64,000 bases of DNA from Teratosphaeria epicoccoides (lineage: Eukaryota; Ascomycota; Dothideomycetes; Mycosphaerellales; Teratosphaeriaceae): assembly GCA_021401465.1 (NCBI GenBank), contig JADDMT010000032.1, positions 124,001 through 188,000 of the forward strand, given 5' to 3'. A model generated the notes under the pieces. That model was not told the origin of the DNA. It searched no databases and saw only the letters and a program-made list of their open reading frames with translations. Made by a program: the position numbers and the translations under genes. Below, piece after piece: positions 10,993-22,271 of this stretch. Numbering within the stretch: the first letter of the stretch is position 1; every line of letters starts with the position of its first letter.

Positions 10993-12460
10993 ATGGACGA
11001 ATTCAACTCGCGCGGCCTGGACGAGTCCAACTTCGGCGAATCGTCCGCCATCAAAACCGTCAAAGCCTTCGACTACTTTGGCAAAACCAAACCCTCCTAC
11101 ACCGAACGAACACAGACCGGCGGCGTCCTCACCGTCTTCCTCATCGCCGCCTCCCTATGGCTCGCCAGCACGGAGGTCTCGCGCTGGTGGGTCGGCACCA
11201 CCACCCACGAATACAGCGTCGAACAAGGCATCGGCCACGACCTCCAGATCAACCTCGACCTCGTCGTCAAGATGCGCTGCGACGACCTGCACGTCAACGT
11301 GCAAGACGCCTCGGGCGACCGGATCCTCGCGGGTATGGCGTTGAAGAAAGACGACACGGCGTGGTATCAGTGGGTTGGCGGGAAGTGGGCGCAGCAGGTG
11401 CTGAAGACGAAGGAGGAGGCAAGGAAGAGCGAGGAGTACGAGGAGGAGGATGTGCATGATTATTTGCGGCAGGCGATGATAAGGCGGGGGAAGAAGTTTG
11501 AGAAGACGCCGAAGGTGCTGAGGGGGAGGGCGGCGGATGCGTGCAGGATTTATGGCATTTTGCATGGGAATAAGGTCCAGGGCGATTTTCATATTACCGC
11601 GAGAGGGCATGGGTATATGGAGTTTGGACAGCATCTGGATCATAATAGTAAGTCTTCATGTCTCCTACGTGATCAGATGGGCATGGTCGGAGTTGTGGCG
11701 TTGGGGATGAACGTGTCCAGGGCAATGATCGACTGTCTTGGAAGTTGTTGTGTCGATGGACAGTCGGAAGTGAAGGAGCATCGCGCCTGCCTCATCGAAG
11801 ACCTGGCATGCTTGCCCTGCATCGCACCTGCCCCTCACAGAACGACACTTGCTCCTTCCACATTAACCGAGCCAACTTCTCAACGCTACGAACCCACACT
11901 GACCTCGGCCTTCAGCCTTCAACTTCTCCCACGTAATCAATGAACTCTCCTTTGGCCCCTTCTACCCCTCCCTCATCAATCCTCTCGACAACACCCTCGG
12001 CGTAACCCCGCAAGAATCCGACCACTTCTACAAATTCCAATACTACCTCTCCGTCGTCCCCACCATCTACACCACCGACAACCGCGCCCTCCAAAGCCTG
12101 CCGCCCACCCACGACGAGTCCCCCAACTCCGGCTCCGACGGCTTAGATTCACATCCCAAACGAAAATCTAAGAAGACCGTCTTCACGAACCAGTTCGCGG
12201 TGACGGAGCAGAGCCATCCGGTTCCGGAAAACCATGTACCAGGGATTTTTGTCAAGTATGATATTGAGCCGATCATGTTGACGATTTCGGAGGAGTGGGC
12301 GAGTCTGCCGAGTTTGGGGATCAGAATTGTGAATGTGATTAGTGGGGTGCTGGTGGCGGGGGGCTGGGCGTATCAGTTGAGTGAGTGGGCGAAAGAGGGG
12401 TTGAGAAGGAAGAGGAGAGTGGACTCGTTTGGAATGTTGAATGGGGATAAGAACGGATAA
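10993..12460 (+). CDS. ERV41: ER-Golgi cargo receptor Erv41 (ERGIC2 family)
   Basis: Exons 10993..11647 and 11916..12460, 399 residues. The N-terminus VKAFDYFGKT and a first membrane helix (about residues 35-53) lead into a lumenal domain with MRCDDLHVNVQDASGDRI, then CRIYGILHGNKVQGDFHIT. Splicing joins this to FNFSHVINELSFGPFYPSL, the family hallmark, and then VPGIFVKYDIEPIML and a second membrane helix near the C-terminus. Erv41 pairs with Erv46 in COPI/COPII vesicles and retrieves ER proteins. The 268 nt intron is long for this window; reading into it gives a premature stop and loses the conserved lumenal half. The acceptor is TTCAG before CCTTCAAC. Confidence 0.88.
11648..11915 (+). other. 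Long intron in ERV41
   Basis: 268 nt, GTAAGT donor, phase 1, acceptor CCTTCAG. The conserved NFSHVINELSFGPFYPS block starts directly after it, so the join is well supported by family conservation. Confidence 0.8.
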
Positions 12461-12619
12461 AGGGTGTATGGTCTCGCGTGATAGATTGTTTCGTATCCTG
12501 ACTTAGCGCTTGTCATCTCCGCATGTCTTGAAGTGATCATGCATTCACATCTAAATTCCTCCTGAACTACTCATCGCATCGACTATCCCGTGACCGCAAA
12601 CCGACCCCTCCCAGTCCCA

Positions 12620-13377
12620 CTACCAAGGCAACTCAAAGCCCTCTCTATGCCAAAACTTCCCGGTCGCATCCAACCCCACCCCCTGCACAACCCCCCACAA
12701 CTTCCCCGCCGCCTCCTCTGGCTCCACCGCCTCCGCACTCCCTCCACTCGGCCCGCCCGGGTTCAAATTCGTCCTCACATTCCCCGGATGCAAAAGCATA
12801 ACCACCACGCCCCTCCCCTTCAAATCCACCGCCAAATTCTTCCCAACGCTATTCACCGCCGCCTTACTAGCTCTATACGCATAACTGCCCCCACTCTCAT
12901 TATCCCCCATACTTCCCACCCGGGAACTCACAATGCCCACTTTCGCGGCCTCCCCCTGCTCGGCCGCCAGGAGCAGATTCGGGAGGAGCGCTTGCGTGAG
13001 CAACAAGGGTCCGAAAGTATTGGTCTCGAACGTCGCGGTCAGGACGGGCGGGGTCGTGGTTTCGAGCGCGTCTTGCTCGACGGGGTACATGATGCCCGCG
13101 ACGTTGAGGAGGAGGTGCACGGGCTTGTGGGCGAGTTGAGCCGCGAGGCCGGCGATGGATTCGGGCTGCCGGACGTCGAGGCGGTGGAGGCGGGCTTTGG
13201 TAAGGGACTGGAGGGGCGCGCCGACGGTGGAGTCGCAGGCGTGGACGTCGTAGCCCTGTTGCGTCTGTGTTAGCTGGGCTGGAGGGGTGGTGTGGATGTG
13301 CGGACCTGGTCGATCAGGATCTGGGCAAAGGCGTGCCCGATTCCGCTGTTCGCTCCTGTGACGACTGCGAGCGGCAT
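12620..13377 (-). CDS. Short-chain dehydrogenase/reductase (SDR)
   Basis: Exons 13306..13377 and 12620..13255 on the minus strand, 235 residues. Exon 1 encodes MPLAVVTGANSGIG, the Rossmann cofactor motif TGxxxGxG. The 50 nt intron (GTCCGC donor, GCTAAC branch, ACAG acceptor) ends before GYDVHACD. Exon 2 has LDV after strand 3, NVAG where classical SDRs have NNAG, a serine in IVSSRVGS, and the catalytic YRASK (YxxxK) about 20 residues later, then HPGNVRTNL. This fits a classical NAD(P)-dependent SDR of the small C-factor/sniffer-like type; the substrate cannot be deduced. Its stop is about 160 bp from that of ERV41 and the two are convergent. Confidence 0.85.
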
Positions 13378-14301
13378 CTTTACCGCTTGTCGTGTGGACT
13401 TGTTATTCTGTCTTCAGACATTCACCTCCCTCTTGGATACGACGTGTGTCCGTCGGAGCGGTGTTTCAACGGCCGAGGGCGATGACGTCGCGGAGACGGC
13501 GCGAGTCGCTGCCGTTCGTTCTCTGCCATCGCCGTGGCCCTCGATAATAATACCGTCGTAATATTACCGAACCCGTATCCCGATGCAGTCTCATAATAAT
13601 GCGCAATGTCATGATGCTTTCGAGGAGGCCATGGATGTACGCAAGTGGAAGAGGTCGAAAATTACTAGACGGAACACGCGCGGTAAAAGTTGGGTAGCAA
13701 TGCCTTGAACTGGTGTGTCGGTTGCTGAGGTAAGTACAACTGCCGAGCCACCCTTTCGTCCACTGGTTCTGGATCCCCTCCCCAGTTATGGTATGGTATG
13801 TTGATCAAAAGCTTCTGACTGTCATTCCGACAAAGCCATGTAAAGCTCCAATCATCAAGATCGGGAGATGCTTGCTTAAATGCCTATATGCAATTCTGTA
13901 TCATACAAGAATCCCCCGCAAGCCGTGCAGACAATCTCAACAAATGAAACAAACACATTGCGTAAAATAGGGGCGGCCTCGTGGGCACCACCCTTTGATC
14001 CTCTCCACACACAAACCATTCGTCGTGATTGTAAAGTCGTAAAAGATCGCAGAATTCGCAAAATTCTCGACAAGAAAAATGTAATCCATGCCAGACGCCG
14101 TAAATGATATATCATCCCGTGTCATGGTGTTCCAAAATTGCCCAACAGAAAATGCTGCCCTTTCTCGTGGTATACTATGACTCCGGTTCTGCAGATGGGG
14201 GTATCAAATTGCTTGTCGGTTTGTCCTCCTATGCGCCCAATGCAAATGTATGCGCTGAACGCCAGATCATTATGGTCGAGGATGCGGCGTGTATTGTATA
14301 A
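13378..14301. other. Intergenic between SDR promoter and PLC 3' end
   Basis: About 920 bp. The right half is noticeably more A/T-rich and probably includes the PLC 3' untranslated region. No gene or repeat supported. Confidence 0.5.
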
Positions 14302-17300
14302 TTACGTAGAACGGAAGGACTCTAACGAGGTACGGCTCAGAAGTCCACGCTCGCTGTCCGTATCTCGTTTTCGGCCGTTGGTGCTTAGATTTCGTGAAAA
14401 GATGCGGCGCGGCCACGATCGATCGGCCCGCGCTGGCTCAGCTCGTGGCGAGTTGATGAATTCGGTGAGACTCAGATTGACTTCGTCCCCCAGTCCGGCC
14501 GCTAGTGCCTCCTTCTTGATCTTGACAAATAGTTTGGCCTCCTGATAGCGTTCGCCTTGAGGATTAAACAGAGGTAGGTGGCGATATCCTTGCTGCAAGC
14601 TACTGAGCTTGGCTGTGAAGGTCGCGAGCTGCACATTGTTCCCCGACGGCCTGCGAAGATCTGCCTGATGCCAGACGGTCCATCGCACGAAGATCAAGCT
14701 GGGATGCTTGGTGACAACCTGCATCGAGATCGGCTCGTTGAATCTCGGGTCAAAGCCGTTGCCCTGTATGACCTTGGTGCGTTTCCGAAGCGGTGAGTCG
14801 TAACCCAAGCTGCCATCTGCTGCAGAAGCGTCCGTGCCACCTTCGCCAGATGCAGTCCCGCGCTCCTTGTCCTCGGCAGCGTACATTTCGAACTCGATGT
14901 ATGGATTCATTCCAGCCTCGGCGTTGACGTCACGAGGCCGTGGCAAGCGCTGCGCACTGATGATCTCCATGGAGAAACGGACAATCTTTTTGTCTTTCTT
15001 ACCCTGCCCAGCAAGGTCCGTCGAGCTGTCGACCACGATGGGTGTATGCTTCGGATGTCGAAGCTCTTCCGGCTTCAAAACATAGCCAAGACTGTCAGAT
15101 CCAGCCGCAAACATGGCACGGTTCACCTGCTGATGCACATCGTAGGTCTGCCAGTTGAGCGCGACCATTTGGACACCGAGCCGCCACATCGGAAGCGGAT
15201 TGAAGTTTTGAGACCATATCTTGCGGCGTCCGGGATACACACGCATCAAGTGCGTCAGGTTATGCTTTTGGAGCTGCGCCTTTGAGCCGCCTTCTTGTTT
15301 CTTCGAGCTGTGGCGACTGAAAGTGTCCTCGGAGAAGGAAAAGATATGGTTGTATGTCTTGGCTTTCGGATCACTAAACCCATACGCTTTGGGAAAGCTG
15401 ATACCTTGAGTGTAGACTCCAAGCCGACCCAATTTGGGCACAATCTTGCTGGTTGGCGGCGGATCAGCTTTCATGGCGGTCAATGAGCCTTCGTCACTCT
15501 CGTCGGAGCTTGTGGGTGTAAGTGATGGGGCACCGGAAGTGATCGATCCTCTTGGCGTGGATGTTGGTCCGCCATACTCTGACGGGCTTGTAGCTGCAGG
15601 GCTGGGAGCCATTGATGAGTGCAAAACTCGGTCAACGGAAGGCGAGCGAGTATTGAAAGAGGTAGAACCGTTCAGAGCCGAACTCAAGCTGCGCGCACGA
15701 CTGCGACCATTAGACGCATCGGCTAGCAGCTGGCTTTGATCATTGTCATCCGATGCTTTCACTTTGATCAATATCCTCTCTCGTAGCTCTTCAGGCGAAG
15801 GAAGCACGGTGCTGTTGGAAATGATCGGCTCGGTGACCATCGTGGGACCGAAATGCTTGTACATTAGATCGACCATAACCCATTGCTGCTCCGGGCAGCA
15901 ATGAACTTCGAGCGAGACGATCAAAGGATACGGCGAGCTGTGGAAGGCGTATTTCGCGATCACGGAGATGCAATCCTCGAATGGAATCTTGGAGGTGAGG
16001 GTTCGTCCGTGGGTGACTAATGGCCGGCCATCGTCGCCATCCCAGCAGTCGATCTCGATGCATCGACACGCACCGATCAACGCATTGATGTATCCTTCTA
16101 CGCTCGATGTACCGCGGACTTGGTAGCCAAGCAGATAAGTGTTGTGCGAGCTCGAGATGAAGTACTCGTTGAGTGGGCGATTCAGAGTAGCTTCGCTCTT
16201 TACGGGTAGGAGGGCGCCGTTGTAAGATGAATTGAGGAAGTTCTGGAATCCTTTAACGTCCATTCCTCTCACTGTCGCGTTTGGTAGGGCAGCACGATTC
16301 GGGATTAGTTTGGCGTATTTGTCGAAGATGATCTCCCATTGCGCTCGATCCTTTTCCACATCGATCCCTTGATCCTCGCGAAGGAAGGACAGGAACTCAC
16401 TCAACTCAATCTCCGAGTCGAGACCGCGTTTGATGCTGCGGTGCAGGTGCTGGACGTCTTTCCGCTCCTTGAACGATTGAACGAAATCCCGATATTGCGA
16501 GTAGCTTAGGGCGCCGGTGCCGTCAACGTCCGCATTCTTGAAGTGAACGGCGACGGTGTGGTTGCTGCAGTTGATCTGCAGCTGACGACAAAGCCGACGA
16601 GCGTCGTCCAAGCCGAAGAGCTCGTCCTCATCGACGGCCTTCTGCTGAAATGCTTGGCGCCAGAGTATGGCCATACCCTTCTCGCTCTTCTCAGAGGAAG
16701 AAGACAATGCTTTCATGCTTGCAGCACGCTCAAAGGTAACATGATCGACGGCCTGCGTCCAAGCTTCCATCAACATCTCGCTAGGCATAAGAAGATGTAT
16801 TGCTTTGGTCGTCCTACGTTCTGAGCGATCGTCAATGGCATATACGATGGTGAGCAGGCGGTCTTCATCCTCGGGCGCAACTTGAATGTCGTCTCGCGCA
16901 TGACGAGATTGAGTACCTCGCCAAACGGAAACGACATCGTCAATGCCAAAGGATTTGTTGGAGACTTTTCCGGACCAACATACCCGTGCAGAGCCAGCGT
17001 CCAGCCAGAACTTGACCGACTTCTTCTTTTTCTTCTTACTCAAACGGTCCAGCCAGGTTCCCACTTGCAGCGTGGCAGGTACCGAGTCTGCCACTCCGCC
17101 TTCGAAGTGGGATGATAGATCGCTGGCTCTGGGGATGCAGATGCCGAGGCCATTGGGTATCGCCGGCGGCAAGGGCGGAAGCGCTTGCTCCCCGCTTGGG
17201 TCTCCTGCTGTGCTGTCTAGTTCAAAGTCTGACATCTCGCCGAGGTCAGAAGCGCCGTTGCTGTCGCTTCTGCGCCGTGACAACACCGGCCCAGCACTCT

Positions 17301-17814
17301 GATCGCGGTCCCGGATGTTCCGCATGTGATTGGTCGAAGCTCTTCGACGCAGCTTGTTGGTCGCTCCACGGGACAGCCTGCGAATCAAGCCAGGACTCCG
17401 ACTTAAAGCGATGGCCTCGGCCATTGCCGTGGACTGAGGGCCACGGGGGTGTGGGGACGGAGAACGGTCCGACGTGTGGTCGATGAATGCGTTGCGATCC
17501 AAGATGATGGGCCGTGGGGCCATGGCCGGCGATGCGTACGTCTGCGGAGTTCCATGGGTCTCTTGAGCGCTGTCGTTAGCGAAAGTGCTACGAGACTTCA
17601 CAGCGTTGATGGAACTGCTGCGGCTCGGGAATGGAGAGCTGGCAGTAGTCGAGGCCGGAGTAATGGCCGTGGCAACTCCCATGGTTGATATCCTTGCTGG
17701 CATTGACGTCTGTCTAGACACTGGCGCCCTCGGAGTTGGAACCAGGTCAGACGTCGACTGAGATCCATGGTGAGGTAGCTCGGTAGTACTATTTGCCTTG
17801 GAGGGCAGATTCAT
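14302..17814 (-). CDS. PLC1: Phosphoinositide-specific phospholipase C (delta-type)
   Basis: 1170 residues using ATG at 17814. The open frame extends about 30 codons further but begins with a non-ATG codon. Order: a long Ser-rich N-terminal extension; a PH-like region (KKKKSVKFWLDAGSARVCW, SFGIDDVVSVWRGT); an EF-hand-like region (DVDGTGALSYSQYRDFV); the catalytic X box with SSSHNTYL and VTHGRTLT holding the two catalytic histidines, then CIEIDCWDG and LEVHCCPEQQ; a low-complexity X/Y linker; the Y box (RVYPGRRKIWSQNFNPLPMW, GVQMVALNWQT); and a C-terminal C2 domain (EIISAQRLPRP to the SLQQGYRHLPLF strand). It hydrolyses PIP2 to IP3 and diacylglycerol in calcium signalling. No intron needed. 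Its upstream region is unusually long and gene-free. Confidence 0.93.
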   Translation of the reverse strand: MNLPSKANSTTELPHHGSQSTSDLVPTPRAPVSRQTSMPARISTMGVATAITPASTTASSPFPSRSSSINAVKSRSTFANDSAQETHGTPQTYASPAMAPRPIILDRNAFIDHTSDRSPSPHPRGPQSTAMAEAIALSRSPGLIRRLSRGATNKLRRRASTNHMRNIRDRDQSAGPVLSRRRSDSNGASDLGEMSDFELDSTAGDPSGEQALPPLPPAIPNGLGICIPRASDLSSHFEGGVADSVPATLQVGTWLDRLSKKKKKKSVKFWLDAGSARVCWSGKVSNKSFGIDDVVSVWRGTQSRHARDDIQVAPEDEDRLLTIVYAIDDRSERRTTKAIHLLMPSEMLMEAWTQAVDHVTFERAASMKALSSSSEKSEKGMAILWRQAFQQKAVDEDELFGLDDARRLCRQLQINCSNHTVAVHFKNADVDGTGALSYSQYRDFVQSFKERKDVQHLHRSIKRGLDSEIELSEFLSFLREDQGIDVEKDRAQWEIIFDKYAKLIPNRAALPNATVRGMDVKGFQNFLNSSYNGALLPVKSEATLNRPLNEYFISSSHNTYLLGYQVRGTSSVEGYINALIGACRCIEIDCWDGDDGRPLVTHGRTLTSKIPFEDCISVIAKYAFHSSPYPLIVSLEVHCCPEQQWVMVDLMYKHFGPTMVTEPIISNSTVLPSPEELRERILIKVKASDDNDQSQLLADASNGRSRARSLSSALNGSTSFNTRSPSVDRVLHSSMAPSPAATSPSEYGGPTSTPRGSITSGAPSLTPTSSDESDEGSLTAMKADPPPTSKIVPKLGRLGVYTQGISFPKAYGFSDPKAKTYNHIFSFSEDTFSRHSSKKQEGGSKAQLQKHNLTHLMRVYPGRRKIWSQNFNPLPMWRLGVQMVALNWQTYDVHQQVNRAMFAAGSDSLGYVLKPEELRHPKHTPIVVDSSTDLAGQGKKDKKIVRFSMEIISAQRLPRPRDVNAEAGMNPYIEFEMYAAEDKERGTASGEGGTDASAADGSLGYDSPLRKRTKVIQGNGFDPRFNEPISMQVVTKHPSLIFVRWTVWHQADLRRPSGNNVQLATFTAKLSSLQQGYRHLPLFNPQGERYQEAKLFVKIKKEALAAGLGDEVNLSLTEFINSPRAEPARADRSWPRRIFSRNLSTNGRKRDTDSERGLLSRTSLESFRST

Positions 17815-20800
17815 GATGATGCGATAATGGATGGCGACAGAACTAGGCCAGGAGTGCCTTCCTGCGCATGTTGGCGCAGCTTTTCCTGGAAAGCAGCCTG
17901 ATGGCAAATGTGGTCTGTTGGTGCGACGTCGATTATTGCATGTGCCTCCAGGGCAGCAAGTGTCACGGTAATTCTTTTTCTAACCGAGTTCAGGTTGGCG
18001 CGAGTATCTCAGTCGAGCAGTGGGCTTGCCGTTCGTGCCTGTAAGGGAGTGGCGTTGTGCGCTCAGCGCTGTATAGGGCCAGCCCCGAGATGAGAGGACG
18101 GTCGACACCAATGGTGCCGCGGATCGTTCCTGCCAAGACTATTCTTGACCGCACCTGCGCCGGGCAGAGCAGAGTCCAACGCACTGCGCTGCGCCCGCGG
18201 CTGCCTTGCGAAGGAAGAGGTGCAGCAGCGACGTATGCAAGTTCGCGCAAATGGATGCACCCGCGGCTCTGGGAGGCTGTGTATGCGTGTGGGATTCGAG
18301 GCAGCGGCAATGTGCCGATGCCGGTGTGTCGCGGGTTCGAGGGTGATGCTGTGCGGTAAAGAGCGACTGCGGTGAGAATTGGTGGTAGGCGCGGTGACGG
18401 AAGGATGATGGTAGGTGTCGTGTGTGCGAGATGGACAAATTCAAGTTGGTTGGGTTGGGCGGGAAAGAGCGACATGGACCTGCAGAGCTTGGGGTGGCCC
18501 AGGGGTTTTTGAAAGTCGGAGTCAACTTTAGGTCTAGGCAAAGCCGCTGATGCTCTCCGGTAAATTCTGAACTCAATAAGCATGAGAGTGCCGGATGCCG
18601 TTGACGGCTCGCAAGCGCTCTCCGGCCGCGCCAGAAGGGAGGTCTGAGTCGCTAAGCACGGCGCAGCGTGACAAGCATGGCGAAGCCGCGTCTCGACAGT
18701 CGATGTGGATGGGCGCCGCAGATACTCCAGCCCGACCGCGCAACGTCTTGAATAATAATAATAATAATGACACCCGGACCTGCCAGAAGTTGGAACGCTT
18801 CCTGAGCCTGGGTACGCTACCTCTAGCGTGTGAGTCGAGCCAGGAACGCGCCGTTGGATGGGAGACATGCACGTGTGGAGCGGCTTCCAGCCCTCTCTAC
18901 GTCAGAGTCCGACTCCGAGATAGGTGGGCAGGCCCGTGCAACCAGGATTCTCCAATTATACCTACAGCCGACAAGGGCGCTCCCTGCTGCTCCCGGCCTC
19001 GCGACCCATACGCCGCCGTCGGACAGAGACGGTCAGCAGGGCGCCGACGAGCTGGAACACACACAGATGGTGATGGTGCGTTGTCACGCTATGCCGGAAC
19101 GGTGCAGGTCATCGTCGACACGAGGCGGTATGGCCAAAGACGTGACCTTTGCGGCCGCCAGCCGACGCACAGGCAAAAAACCTTGAACACATGGGAACAG
19201 CTGCTCTGACGATACGATTGCGAACTGCAGGAATTACCCCTCCCGCTGGAGGTCGTCTGCCTTGGCACACTTGGCCGGTCGCGCTGGTTCAAGGGCTGCT
19301 GGATTGCTGTGTTTACCTTATTAGCGTCCAGTAATTCGGAATTGTGGAGTGCAGATTTTGGTTCATTCGGTGCTCGCTCCTTGGTCTGTTCGTCCGGCAC
19401 CAGCTCGGCTCCTGAACTTTTCATACCTCCCATGCCTCCTCCTGCATGTATGTACTCTGTGCCTCCGTTGACGACCAACCTTCACGCGGTTAAGTATTCA
19501 TCCAAGACGTTGATTTTGATGCTATACCTTCCACACGCGCAAGCTTCTGCACGTGCCCAGAACGCGCGACGATTCTTGCAGCAGGCGCAGCACGGGATCT
19601 GCGCCTGCTTCACTCTGTTACAGGAGCCGCCCCGACAATACAGCCGCGAGGATCGGTTTGATTTCATCTGGCACAGCCTACTGCGTAGACCGCCTGCGTG
19701 GTTCCGCCATGCAATCTGAAAGCTCCACACGCACAGCCCGCCGTCATTCCTGTTAGATCAGGAATTGTCTGACCACGGGCGTTCGCTCGGCCTGGCAAGA
19801 CTGGAAACAATCTGCCATGTGCTTGGCAGTAAGGTATGCATTCATTTTCGCGCAGCTCTTTGACCTCCTTGGCGACGAGACTGAACCACTCGCATTGTGC
19901 CGCTGTGCCGCGCTGAGCAGCCAACATGCTGAAAATAGCAGCGATGGTCCATCTGGGGCAGCCTCGCCAGTATTGAGTAGGTATTGCCACCGAGCCATGA
20001 GCTTCCTCGCACCATCGTTACTATGATCCAAAACCAGTAGTAACATAACAAGTGCACTATCGCTGGCACTCCAATCATGATCGCAGCGACTCGTATTGCT
20101 TGTGGAACGAACCCTTGCTGCAGGTGCTCGTCGATATTCCAAAGCAGCGAGTCGCAAGCCTGGTCAGGACATTGTGAGGATTTGGTTGCCTGCACAAGTT
20201 TCCGACTAAGGACCTCCAGCAAGTCTGCCTGACAGCTCACGCCACGCACGTCGTCCCCGGGCCAACCGGTACAGAGTCAAGGCTAATGTGTTGTCACACG
20301 ATTCGAAGACTTGCATGCAGCATTTATCGCGCCAATGGCGCCATGCGGCTGGGCTTCTGTGAGTCCACACCACGACACCAAGATCAACCTGGAATAGAGG
20401 TATTGTGGCACGTGTTGTGGCTCGCGTAGAATAAACCACAGCTGTCCCTACAGCCATTTCATCCGCGCCACACGAATGCGTCGAAACCATTTAGCGGCTA
20501 CACAAGAGTTTGCCTTGACTTCCATTTGTTTCGTTCAGCTGACATGGCGTCCAGCATCAAGCCTGCGAAAGCAGTAGACAAAAGCGCATCCGAAAAAACA
20601 TTAGCCAGTAAGAATACCCGCGGCACTGGAGTCTCAATCTGCAGCAAACGCAGTGACACCCCACTGCAACAGGGCGCAGCTGGCATGTGTCGATCATGCA
20701 CAACATAACCCATACAGCTCGCGAAGCATGCCAGCTGAAAGATTCTCTGCCTACCCGCGCACAGCAGCCTGCTGACATGCATTACCACTGCTGTGCTGCC

Positions 20801-22271
20801 GCATGGAAATTTCTACGCAGTCGCAATGCAAACTGCGCTAGGTACCCGTGGACCAACACATGCTGACTCACGACACGGGCTGGGTTCTATATCCGAACCC
20901 TGTACCAATGACAAACCAGCGAGGCAAGCAGACATGCAGTGTCATGTGACTCATGCCCTTGGTTGACGCAACTAGTCGACAAGCGTATGGAGACATCCAC
21001 TAAGAAGGGCACGATGTCACCTACCTCCCAGCAGCTTGTTTAGGTCGAAGACGACAAAGGGCCAGTCCAATTACAGCAACACCTGCAGCACCAGCAGCAC
21101 GACAACGGCACTCGGGAATCCAGATATAGATTTGCTTGGCCATGATCCGGTCAAGAAGATTAAAAGACTCGTATCACGAAAAACACGCCGGGTCGGTCTG
21201 CCTCGCCGAAGAGTCTCGGGTCTGGGCGAGTTTAGATGGCTTTGCGCTGTCGTTGGTTGGCGTCAAGGTGTAGAACTGTGACAGTTGAAGCTAGCTTCAT
21301 GCCTGCATATGTCAAAGGGCAAGCCCTCTAATGTTCTTCACAAGAGTCCGGTCGGCAGACGGACACTCAAGTGCACATTGAGGGCGCACAGCATATGTGC
21401 ACCCAAGTCTTTTCATGTCCAAGGTATGTGTACATTCGGCATCTAATCGCATCATCCAGAAGCCGATGCCGATGGGAATTCGACCTCAAGTATCTGAAGA
21501 TGCATAGATCTAAAGATGGGCGCGACTGCATAGTGGCCATTGACTAAGTACATGCATGCTCAGTCATTGAACTCTATACAAGGCGGCGTGGATCGAACAT
21601 ATCATGCTTTACACCACCCACGGCTGCGCCAGCGCTGCGTAGACTACCAGACGCAGCAGAGAAGCCATACGCCGTCTGTGTAGGTACTCCTCACATCTCC
21701 GGCCATTGGCGCAGCGGCCATTCTCTCACTCACAGGCAGAATATGCTTTTCCAATGCTTGCATGAATCTCGTAATCTCATCCCCGCCGCCCTCACCGGTC
21801 AGGATTCAGAGACCGTACGGCCGCCAGGTCGTTTTGCTACACTGGACCATGCCGCATGGTACTGTCCCGACGGGGTAGCCTGCAAGGAAGGGACGAGCAA
21901 GCGAATGCACACATTTCTGCCTTTACATTGCATGAACTGTTCTGCACCAAGCACGCTGCCTCGTCGCCTTGAATAACAAGGCCAGTGGCGGTAAGCAGTA
22001 CCTCAATGCAAAAGGGCACCGCATATCTCCGGTGAGAAGTGCGAGCTGCGGCAGGTAGGCAATCTCGCCAAGAGCTCGCTTCTGCAGTGTCACCCACCCC
22101 AAGTCCTCGGCTAAGTGCATGCAGCAAGGCAAATAGCAAAGCACCACGTCGGACTCCTCCGCGAGGAAAGGAAGCACGTGGGCATTCAGCTGCACGGGAA
22201 ACAACATAGGGTCTAGTGGATTTCTGTATGCCATCCTGGTCCACTCGGCACGCGTGGGGGATGTCAATTAG
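17815..22271. other. Gene-poor region upstream of PLC1
   Basis: About 4.4 kb without a supported gene. Many short open frames overlap on both strands, none with a recognisable domain or consistent splice structure. It contains an AAT trinucleotide run near 18750-18768. A minus-strand frame around 19842-20249 has one hydrophobic segment but no clear gene structure. It may hold the PLC1 promoter, long untranslated regions or noncoding RNA; nothing in the sequence decides this. Confidence 0.5.
18748..18770. repeat. AAT microsatellite
   Basis: Six to seven tandem AAT units in otherwise unremarkable noncoding DNA. Confidence 0.8.

Noticed and set aside
17815..17907. Longer N-terminus for PLC1
   Set aside because: The frame begins with TTG and the extra residues resemble nothing; ATG at 17814 is the first proper start.
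17990..18868. 292-codon minus-strand open frame
   Set aside because: No domain, repetitive Arg/Ser/Pro composition, and competing frames of similar length on the other strand; typical of chance frames in GC-rich DNA.
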